Origin: an uncultured Bacteroidia bacterium
GTDB taxonomy: Bacteria > Bacteroidota > Bacteroidia > Bacteroidales > UBA932
Assembly: GCA_902784435.1 (NCBI GenBank)
Contig: CACZUR010000012.1
Coordinates: forward strand, 1 to 64,000
Length of the DNA stretch: 64,000 nt
Direction: 5' to 3'
The position numbers and the translations under genes were made by a program. This document shows, piece by piece, positions 58,030 to 64,000 of this stretch. Each line of letters opens with the position of its first letter. Positions within the stretch are counted from its first letter, which is position 1. Below the pieces are notes generated by a model. The model had not been told where the DNA came from. It saw only the letters and a list, made by a program, of their open reading frames with translations, and did not search any database.

Positions 58030-59814
58030 TTACTGGATGAACGCCACGATTTCGCCTTTGGCGACCGAAGCGCCCTGCTTGCCCAGGACGGCGACCAGGA
58101 TGCCGTCTACGGCGGCGGTGATGTCCTCGATGCCATAGAAAGTCTGTACATGGCCGATGGTTTCCCCGGCCTTGACTTTCCGGCCTGTGGCGGGGGCCCG
58201 GGAGGCATCGTCCACATCCACTTCCCAGAGCAGCTGACCCTTCACGGGGCTCTGTACCGGGGTAGCCTTGGGATAGCGGGCTGTATACTCTTCGATGGAG
58301 AATTTGGGCATCTCCAGGACGGGACGCTCCACGATGATGGGGGCGCCGGCCTTGGCCTTGAGTTCCGCCAATTCCTTGTTGAAGCGTTCTTTGGCGACGC
58401 CGCTGCGGTAATCCCGGTACTGGCGCTCGTGCATGGCCATTTCGAAGAGTTCCTCGTCGTCCTGTCCGTAGTCCCAGCCCTCCTGGTCCATCATTTCGCG
58501 GAACTTGGGCAGTTCGTCGGGATAGTTGTCCTGCGGATTGCCCGTAGTGAATTCCATGCCTTTTTCCTGGGCCAGGGCCACGATCTCGGGGGCGAGTTCC
58601 CCGGGCAGTTTGCCCATGTGGCCCAGGATCATGCCCCAGGTATCCTTGTCGATGGTGGTCCAGCGGGGCTTGTCCTGCAGCATGTTGAAGAGGTTCATCA
58701 GGGCCGTGTTTTTCACGTACTGGCTGAAGGGGGTGACCAGCGGCGGGTAACCCAGGCGGGGCCATACGTATTCCACTTCCTCGAACAGTTTGACCATGAG
58801 GGTGTCCAGGCTCATCTCCGGACGGCCATGCGCACGCTGGGTGGCGTTGATGGCGCCCTGGAAGCCTTTCAGATCGGCCATCATGGAGCCCATCATGCCG
58901 CCGGGCAGGCCGCAGCCTACCAGGAGGGAGGTCATGCGGGCATTGGACGGGTTGATCCAATAGCCCAGGAAGTCGTCCATGAACTTCTGGGTAAGGCGGC
59001 GCACCTCCATGTAGGCGTCCATATTCAGGTCTTTGACCAGGAAACCGTCGCAGCGGAGCATTTCCCTTATGGTGATGACGTCCGGATGCACCTTGCCCCA
59101 GGAAAGGGGTTCGACGGCTACGTCCAGATAATCGGCCCCGGCGCGGGCCACTTCCAGCATGGAGGCCGTGGAGAACCCGGGACCGGTGTGCCCGTGATAC
59201 TGCACTTTGATGTGCGGGTATTTCTTCTTGATATCGGCCACCAGCTGTCCCAGCACATTGGGACGGCCGATGCCGGCCATATCCTTGAGGCAGATTTCGT
59301 CGGCCCCGTATTCCACCACTTTGTCCACGATGTCCATATAATAGGCCACGGTGTGGACAGGGCTGTGGGTGATGGAAAGGGCCACCTGTGAAATCATCCC
59401 GCCTTTTTTGGCGCCGATGACCGAGCCTTTCAGATTGCGGTGATCGTTGAGGCCGCAGAAGCTGCGGGCAATGTCCGTCCCCTGCTTTTTCTTGACCTTG
59501 AACATGAGTTCCCGTACATCCAGGGGCACGGGATTCATCCGGAGGGCATTGAGACCGCGCTCCAGCATGTGGGTCTGGATGCCGGCCTTGTGGAAAGGCG
59601 CCGTCCAGGCGCGTACCGCCTTGTTGGGATTCTCCCCGAACAGGAGGTTCACCTGCTCGAAGGCACCGCCATTGGTTTCCACACGGTCGAAACACCCCAT
59701 GTCGATGATAGCGGGCGCTACTTCCACCAGTTGGTCTACCCGGGGAACATATTTTCCCGAACTCTGCCACATATCCCTGTATACCAGGGAGAACTTGATT
59801 TCACGTTTTGCCAT
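58030..59814 (-). CDS. Biotin-dependent-type carboxyltransferase (oxaloacetate decarboxylase/PycB-like) with BCCP domain lacking Lys
   Basis: A 594-aa protein. The N-terminal TIM barrel is a carboxyltransferase (SLVYRDMWQSSGKY, MLERGLNALRMNP, DEICLKDMAG, QYHGHTGPG), followed by a PYC-OADA conserved domain and a C-terminal BCCP/lipoyl-like fold (about 515-594). Where the biotinyl lysine normally lies in an E-A-M-K-M hairpin, this protein reads VQTFYGIED, so no biotin can be attached in the usual way. Partner subunits are not in the window. The ATG at 59814 gives MAKREIKFS, the family's usual start. Confidence 0.85.
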   Translation of the reverse strand: MAKREIKFSLVYRDMWQSSGKYVPRVDQLVEVAPAIIDMGCFDRVETNGGAFEQVNLLFGENPNKAVRAWTAPFHKAGIQTHMLERGLNALRMNPVPLDVRELMFKVKKKQGTDIARSFCGLNDHRNLKGSVIGAKKGGMISQVALSITHSPVHTVAYYMDIVDKVVEYGADEICLKDMAGIGRPNVLGQLVADIKKKYPHIKVQYHGHTGPGFSTASMLEVARAGADYLDVAVEPLSWGKVHPDVITIREMLRCDGFLVKDLNMDAYMEVRRLTQKFMDDFLGYWINPSNARMTSLLVGCGLPGGMMGSMMADLKGFQGAINATQRAHGRPEMSLDTLMVKLFEEVEYVWPRLGYPPLVTPFSQYVKNTALMNLFNMLQDKPRWTTIDKDTWGMILGHMGKLPGELAPEIVALAQEKGMEFTTGNPQDNYPDELPKFREMMDQEGWDYGQDDEELFEMAMHERQYRDYRSGVAKERFNKELAELKAKAGAPIIVERPVLEMPKFSIEEYTARYPKATPVQSPVKGQLLWEVDVDDASRAPATGRKVKAGETIGHVQTFYGIEDITAAVDGILVAVLGKQGASVAKGEIVAFIQ

Positions 59815-59833
59815 ATTAGGAACACTCGTTTTT

Positions 59834-59861
59834 CCAAGAATACAAAGATACGAATTCTTGG
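59834..59861 (-). promoter_or_regulatory. Carboxyltransferase promoter within an 8-bp inverted repeat
   Basis: The minus strand reads TATCTTTG at 59843-59850, 28 nt before the ATG. CCAAGAAT (59834-59841) and ATTCTTGG (59854-59861) flank it exactly, an operator-like arrangement. Confidence 0.5.
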
Positions 59862-59898
59862 CCGCTCCGTCAAAAAAAACGCCGGACATGCAAATAAT

Positions 59899-59929
59899 TT
59901 TGTAAACTCGGAAATTATCCGTAAATTTG
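59899..59929 (+). promoter_or_regulatory. Consensus promoter of tRNA-His
   Basis: TTTG (59899-59902), 19 nt, TAAATTTG (59922-59929), 12 nt upstream of the tRNA. Confidence 0.8.
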
Positions 59930-59941
59930 CAGTCCCAATAT

Positions 59942-60015
59942 GGTGGATGTAGTTCAGCTGGTAGAGCATCGGATTGTGGTTCCGAGTGTCGTGGGTTCGA
60001 GCCCCATCATCCACC
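59942..60015 (+). tRNA. tRNA-His (GTG)
   Basis: 74-nt cloverleaf including the extra G-1 (59942) opposite C73 (60015), acceptor GTGGATG/CATCCAC, anticodon loop TTGTGGT with GTG, and T-loop TTCGAGC. CCA is not encoded. Confidence 0.96.
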
Positions 60016-60022
60016 CCCTTCG

Positions 60023-60051
60023 AAAAAGGTTCTCTGCGGAGAACCTTTTTT
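60023..60051 (+). terminator. Terminator after tRNA-His
   Basis: A-tract, stem AGGTTCTC (60027-60034), loop TGCG, stem GAGAACCT (60039-60046), T-tract. Confidence 0.93.
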
Positions 60052-60071
60052 GTATTTAGCCCAGGCCGGAT

Positions 60072-60101
60072 TTTGGTTTTCCGGGAAAAGTCTTAAATTT
60101 G
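60072..60101 (+). promoter_or_regulatory. upp-miaB promoter
   Basis: TTTG (60072-60075), 18 nt, TAAATTTG (60094-60101); the ATG follows 22 nt downstream. Confidence 0.65.
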
Positions 60102-60123
60102 TAAATCTAAAAACGAACGTAAG

Positions 60124-60777
60124 ATGAAAGTCGTCCACATTGGCCAGCACAATTCCGTGCTCAACAGCTTCATCGCGGAAATCCGCGATGTCCGCATTCA
60201 GAAAGACAGTCTCCGTTTCCGGACCAATCTGGAACGTGTCGGGGCCGTTTTCGCCTACGAGATCTCCCAGACCCTGGAATACTCGGACAAGGATGTGACC
60301 ACGCCGCTGGGCATTGCCAAGGTGGCCACCTTCGACACCCGGCTGGTCATTGCCGCCATCCTCAGGGCCGGCCTTCCGCTGCAAAACGGCATGCTTTCGT
60401 TCTTTGACCACGCAGAAAGCGCGTTCCTGTCCACCTTCCGCAAATACGGGAAAGGGGACTATTTCAAGGTGCACGCAGACTACTGCACCTGCCCGCCGCT
60501 GGAGGACAAGACGCTCATCATCGTAGACCCCATGCTGGCCACCGGCGCCTCCATGGAAAGCGCCCTGCGCAAGCTGGAGGAAGAAGGCGGAAAGGCAGCC
60601 CACATCCACATGGTATGCCCGGTAGCCAGCCGCTATGCCGTGGACCAGCTGCTCCAGAAACTGGACGACCATTATACGCTGTGGGTAGCGGCCATCGACG
60701 AGGAGCTTACCAGCCACAACTACATCATTCCCGGCCTGGGAGACGCTGGAGACCTGGCCTTCGGAGAAAAAATATGA
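60124..60777 (+). CDS. upp: Uracil phosphoribosyltransferase
   Basis: A 217-aa enzyme converting uracil and PRPP to UMP. ILRAGLPLQNG and the PRPP loop VDPMLATGASM are present, and the C-terminal PGLGDAGDLAFG binds uracil. It would salvage uracil released by the nucleoside phosphorylase at 6.5 kb. The stop overlaps miaB's ATG by 4 bp. Confidence 0.95.
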   Translation: MKVVHIGQHNSVLNSFIAEIRDVRIQKDSLRFRTNLERVGAVFAYEISQTLEYSDKDVTTPLGIAKVATFDTRLVIAAILRAGLPLQNGMLSFFDHAESAFLSTFRKYGKGDYFKVHADYCTCPPLEDKTLIIVDPMLATGASMESALRKLEEEGGKAAHIHMVCPVASRYAVDQLLQKLDDHYTLWVAAIDEELTSHNYIIPGLGDAGDLAFGEKI

Positions 60778-62084
60778 AAAAAGCCTATTTAGAGACCTAC
60801 GGGTGTCAGATGAATGTCAACGACACCGAAGTCATCTTTTCCATCTTACAAGGCGCGGGGTACGCCCGCACGGAAAATATAGAGGAGGCCGACCTGATCA
60901 TGGCCAACACCTGTTCTGTGCGGGACAATGCCGAACAGCGCATCTGGGGCCGCCTGGAAGTGTTCAACCGGCAGCGGAAACTGCGTCCGGGAACGCTGGT
61001 GGGCATCGTGGGCTGCATGGCCGAGCGCCTGAAGGACAAACTGCTGGACACCCGCAAAGTAGACCTGGTGGCCGGTCCGGACGCTTACCGCTCCCTCCCC
61101 CGTCTGCTGGAAGCCATCGCCCCGGAGAGTCCCCAGATAGACGTCCTCCTTTCCCGGGAGGAGACCTATGCCGACATTACCCCCGTACGCACGGACAAGA
61201 ACGGGATATCGGCCTTCATCTCCATCATGCGCGGCTGCAACAACGTGTGTTCCTACTGCGTGGTTCCCTATACCCGCGGGGCCGAACGCTCACGGGACGC
61301 CCATTCCATCGTCCGGGAGGCCTGCGATGTGTATCAGAAAGGCTATAAGGAAGTTACGCTGCTGGGACAGAACGTGGACTCCTACCTGTGGAAAAGCGGG
61401 ACGGAGTGTGTGAACTTTGCCCGCCTGCTGGAAATGGTGGCGGCCGTGGCACCAGACCTCCGCGTCCGCTTTGCCACCTCCCACCCCAAAGACATCTCCG
61501 ACGAAGTGATTGCCGTCATGGCTTCTCATCCCAATATCTGCCGGCACATCCACCTGCCCGTCCAGTCCGGCAGTTCCCGTATGCTGGCCCTGATGCGCCG
61601 CAAATACGACCGGGAATGGTACCTGGAACGCGTGGCGGCCATCCGCAAAGCCATGCCTGACTGCGGCCTTACCACGGATGTGATCGCGGGATTCTGCTCG
61701 GAAACGGAGCAGGACCACCAGGACACCCTGAGCCTGATGGAGGAAGTGGGCTTCGACTGGGCCTTCATGTTCGCTTACTCGGACCGGCCGGGCACCCTGG
61801 CCAACCGGACCATGCAGGACGATGTTCCCGCCGATGTGAAGAACCGGCGGCTGAACGAAATCATCGGCCTGCAGAACCGCAAGAGCCTGGAACGCTACCG
61901 GTCGCAGATAGGCAAGGAGCTGGAGGTGCTGGTGGAAGGCCCTTCCAAACGGGACCCGGCCCAGCTGTGCGGCCGCGCCTCCAACAACATGATGTGCGTT
62001 TTCCCCGCCCGGGGGCGGCAGGCGGGCACTTACGCCCACGTCCGCGTGACCGATTGCACATCGGCCACCCTCATCTGTGAATAG
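60774..62084 (+). CDS. miaB: tRNA-2-methylthio-N6-dimethylallyladenosine synthase
   Basis: A 436-aa radical SAM methylthiotransferase. N-terminal UPF0004 cysteines are in ETYGCQMN, ANTCSVR and VGCMAER. The radical SAM triad is in CNNVCSYC. The C-terminal TRAM domain follows. Adds the ms2 group to i6A37 in tRNA. Translationally coupled to upp. Confidence 0.95.
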   Translation: MKKAYLETYGCQMNVNDTEVIFSILQGAGYARTENIEEADLIMANTCSVRDNAEQRIWGRLEVFNRQRKLRPGTLVGIVGCMAERLKDKLLDTRKVDLVAGPDAYRSLPRLLEAIAPESPQIDVLLSREETYADITPVRTDKNGISAFISIMRGCNNVCSYCVVPYTRGAERSRDAHSIVREACDVYQKGYKEVTLLGQNVDSYLWKSGTECVNFARLLEMVAAVAPDLRVRFATSHPKDISDEVIAVMASHPNICRHIHLPVQSGSSRMLALMRRKYDREWYLERVAAIRKAMPDCGLTTDVIAGFCSETEQDHQDTLSLMEEVGFDWAFMFAYSDRPGTLANRTMQDDVPADVKNRRLNEIIGLQNRKSLERYRSQIGKELEVLVEGPSKRDPAQLCGRASNNMMCVFPARGRQAGTYAHVRVTDCTSATLICE

Positions 62085-62122
62085 CCTGGCACAAAAACTG
62101 CAATACATCCGGAAAAAATCAC

Positions 62123-62130
62123 TAACTTTG
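62123..62130 (+). promoter_or_regulatory. -7 box deciding a GTG start
   Basis: TAACTTTG ends 5 nt before a GTG at 62136. This matches the short spacing seen at other genes here and favours GTG over the ATG at 62160. Confidence 0.5.
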
Positions 62131-62135
62131 TGCTT

Positions 62136-62618
62136 GTGAAAGCGCCAAGACATATTGTTATGCTTATTCTGCTGGTGGCCCTCATCAGCAGTTGCGGGGT
62201 TTCCAAGGTGAAGGACATCTCCCTCTCCTCGGTAGATATCGCCTATGCGGTACCTACTTCTACGCGTTCGATGGACGCCAAACTGCTGCTGGGCATCAAC
62301 AATCCCTCCATCAGTTTCACCGTGCAGGAAATTACCGGAACCATCCGCTACGAAAACAAGCCCATCGCGCACTTCCGCACCGGCAGCGTCCAGCTCATGG
62401 GCAAGACAGACCAGGTGTACGAACTGCCCTGCACGGTTACCCTGGCAGAAGGCGCCTCCCTGCTGGACATCCTGGTCATCGCCTCCCGGCGCACGCTGCA
62501 GGGGCTGAAGGCCGACATAGACCTTCAGGCCGCCCTCAAGAAAAACGGGGTGCTCCGGGCCCCCTATTCGTTCAGGGACCTGGACGTAGCCACCTTCCGA
62601 CAAAACATCACATTATGA
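62136..62618 (+). CDS. Small lipoprotein, LEA14-like beta fold
   Basis: A 160-aa protein from the GTG at 62136, which gives a basic n-region (KAPRH), a short hydrophobic core and lipobox ISSC. The ATG at 62160 would leave an uncharged N-terminus. The body (AKLLLGINNPSISFTVQEITGTIRYENKPIAHF) resembles LEA14/WHy-type domains, which have an N-P-x-x-x-x-x pattern. Function unknown. It overlaps the SPOR gene by 4 bp. Confidence 0.7.
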   Translation: MKAPRHIVMLILLVALISSCGVSKVKDISLSSVDIAYAVPTSTRSMDAKLLLGINNPSISFTVQEITGTIRYENKPIAHFRTGSVQLMGKTDQVYELPCTVTLAEGASLLDILVIASRRTLQGLKADIDLQAALKKNGVLRAPYSFRDLDVATFRQNITL

Positions 62619-63070
62619 AAAGAATTCTCCTGATATTCCTTCTGGTTTCCGCTTCCTGGGCGCTGCACGCGCAGGAGGTGCAAACCGTCTCTGCCACCGT
62701 AGATTCCACCCTGCTGGGCAAAAGCATCCTGTCGGTCATGGGCTCCGGCGTGGAAATCCGCCAGAGCGAGGCAGTCAAAACCGCCCTCAACCGCTATGTG
62801 CAGGAAAATGCCGGCAAAGCCATCAGCGGGTACCGCATCCGTGTGTTCTACGACAATTCTCCCCAGGCCCGCGTCCAGTCGGAAAGCATAGAGAAACTGC
62901 TTAGGCAGCAGCTGAGCGTTGCCGTTTACCGCAGTTTCGAAAGCCCCAACTACAAGGTTACCGTAGGAGATTTCCGCTCCAAGGACGAGGCCCTGCGCGT
63001 GTACAACGCACTCAAGGGCACGTATCCCACGGCCTACATTATCAAGGAAACCATCAATTATCCCAGATAG
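62615..63070 (+). CDS. Secreted SPOR-domain-like protein
   Basis: A 151-aa protein with a signal peptide (about 1-20, WALHAQ) and a C-terminal SPOR-like domain (YRIRVFYDNSPQAR, YKVTVGDFRSKDEALRVYNAL). SPOR domains bind denuded glycan strands at division sites. It sits 3 nt before rpoN and overlaps the preceding lipoprotein. Confidence 0.82.
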   Translation: MKRILLIFLLVSASWALHAQEVQTVSATVDSTLLGKSILSVMGSGVEIRQSEAVKTALNRYVQENAGKAISGYRIRVFYDNSPQARVQSESIEKLLRQQLSVAVYRSFESPNYKVTVGDFRSKDEALRVYNALKGTYPTAYIIKETINYPR

Positions 63071-63073
63071 GCA

Positions 63074-64000
63074 ATGGCTTCCATCAAACAGGGACTGGAA
63101 CAAAAGCTTCAGCAAAAGCTTTCACCGCTTCAGATTCAGACCATCAAACTGATCGAGATGCCGGTGCAGGCCCTGGAGCAGCATGTCCGCGAAGTGCTGA
63201 ATGACAATCCCGTCCTGGATGACTCCCCCCAGAAAGGAGAGGACGAACCCCGGGATGTCTCCATCTCCGAGGTGGAAGAGAAAGAGCAGAGCGGCGGTTC
63301 CCTCGAGGAGAATTACGGCCCGCAAGATGACGACATCCCTTCCTATAACCTGCATGTAAACAACTGGGGCAAGGACGAAAGGCCGGAATACAACACCTTC
63401 TCCGTCAAGCAAAGCTTCACCCAGAGCCTGCTGGAACAGCTGGGCTACCGGAACCTGACGGAGCATCAGCGCACCGTTGCCAGTTTTATCATCGGCTCGC
63501 TGGATGAAGACGGCTACCTGCGGCGGGACATAGAGTCGCTGGTAGACGACCTGGCCTTCCGGGCAGGCGTGGAGTCATCGGCCCAGGAAGTGGAGCAGAT
63601 GCTCCGGGTTATCCAGGAATTCGAACCTTCCGGCGTAGGGGCCAGAGACCTTCGGGAATGCCTCCTTCTCCAGCTGGAGGACAAAAAACGCACGCCGTCC
63701 GTGGCCGATGCCATCCGCGTGGTGGACGAACAGTTCGACGCCTTCAAGAACCGCCATTTCCAGAAGATCATGACCCGTCTGCACCTGACGGAAGAGCAGA
63801 TGAAAGCCGTGCTGGACGAAATCCGGCGGCTGAATCCCTCTCCCGGCGGCCAGATTGACGATTCCTACAACGACCAGGCGCAACAGGTCGTGCCGGACTT
63901 CCGGCTGGAATACGAGAACGGACAGTTCCTCCTGAGCATGCCGCGATTCAGCATTCCGGAACTGCGCATCAACCGGAAATACTCGGAAATCATGGAGGCC
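63074..64000 (+). CDS. rpoN: RNA polymerase sigma-54 factor, partial (3' end beyond window)
   Basis: 309 codons are visible without a stop and run off the window. The N-terminus is a Gln-rich region I (MASIKQGLEQKLQQKLSPLQ, IQTIKLIEMP), followed by an acidic stretch and the core-binding domain (IGSLDEDGYLRRDIE, EFEPSGVGARDLRECLLLQL, LNPSPGG). The HTH and RpoN box are not reached. It directs transcription that needs AAA+ activators. Confidence 0.95.
   Translation, partial: MASIKQGLEQKLQQKLSPLQIQTIKLIEMPVQALEQHVREVLNDNPVLDDSPQKGEDEPRDVSISEVEEKEQSGGSLEENYGPQDDDIPSYNLHVNNWGKDERPEYNTFSVKQSFTQSLLEQLGYRNLTEHQRTVASFIIGSLDEDGYLRRDIESLVDDLAFRAGVESSAQEVEQMLRVIQEFEPSGVGARDLRECLLLQLEDKKRTPSVADAIRVVDEQFDAFKNRHFQKIMTRLHLTEEQMKAVLDEIRRLNPSPGGQIDDSYNDQAQQVVPDFRLEYENGQFLLSMPRFSIPELRINRKYSEIMEA

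Overview
The window is chromosomal DNA from a member of the Bacteroidota, most likely order Bacteroidales. Four things point there. Nearly every intergenic gap carries the phylum's sigma-ABfr promoter (-33 TTTG, about 19-20 nt, -7 TAnnTTTG). The gene content is typical: S46 dipeptidyl peptidase, DUF4837, DUF6515, NigD-like and HU-CCDC81-type proteins, and an Rpb6-like omega subunit. Several markers occur in known Bacteroidales orders (M23-dxr-rseP-DUF4837; nadK-uppS-bamA-ompH). Shine-Dalgarno sequences are mostly absent. Coding DNA is GC-rich and intergenic DNA AT-rich. The genus cannot be fixed from sequence alone; an Alistipes/Cryptobacteroides-like gut lineage is only a guess. No prophage, complete insertion sequence, CRISPR array or rRNA operon is visible.

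Layout. 0-9.5 kb: a secreted phosphoesterase fused to a GDPD domain, a secreted esterase, a 42-aa small ORF, a ClpC-type unfoldase without its middle domain, a LolA-like carrier, a nucleoside phosphorylase and a DPP11-type S46 peptidase. 9.5-13 kb: NAD salvage (pncB, pncA) around a radical SAM/SPASM gene and its small lipoprotein partner. 13-19 kb: prfB and murI from a 40-bp divergent promoter, then NamZ-type muramidase, a Ser-rich DUF6515 protein and a DUF4922 protein with a degenerate SpoIID-like tail. 19-23 kb: a minus-strand run of HU-domain membrane protein, acyl-ACP thioesterase, AspT/YidE-like transporter and NUDIX hydrolase. 23.2-24.5 kb: tRNA-Asn, a frameshifted gene, tRNA-Pro and rpsT. 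24.6-32.7 kb: a long minus-strand operon M23-dxr-rseP-DUF4837, ending in a 60-aa protein, a fimbrillin-like lipoprotein and an M6 protease. 32.7-37 kb: ruvX-def, tcdA, a phosphohexomutase and an M23/LysM protein. 37-41.5 kb: a putative uptake operon of a DPP III-like pseudoenzyme, a DASS carrier and a porin. 41.7-48.7 kb: gdhA, ompH, bamA, uppS, nadK, pdxJ. 48.7-57.8 kb: a plus-strand run of Skp-like lipoprotein, GT4, LysM/binding protein, trxB, bamD, omega, recN, Fur-like, NigD-like, radC. 57.8-64 kb: an array of nested inverted repeats, a carboxyltransferase with a BCCP-like domain lacking the biotinyl lysine, tRNA-His, upp-miaB, two envelope proteins and the 5' part of rpoN, cut by the window end.

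How the genes work together. Envelope biogenesis dominates: BamA/BamD/Skp-like/LolA-like, RseP, UppS, MurI, NamZ and two M23 proteins. Beside it are housekeeping genes (prfB, rpsT, def, omega, recN, ruvX, radC, miaB) and cofactor/nucleotide salvage (pncA/pncB/nadK, pdxJ, upp, nucleoside phosphorylase). The most unusual items are the radical SAM/lipoprotein cassette, the zinc-less DPP III homologue in a transport operon, the carboxyltransferase without a biotinyl lysine, the nested repeat array at 57.87-57.99 kb, two promoter-linked small ORFs, and a repeated arrangement in which the -7 box lies only 5-8 nt before the start codon, predicting near-leaderless mRNAs.
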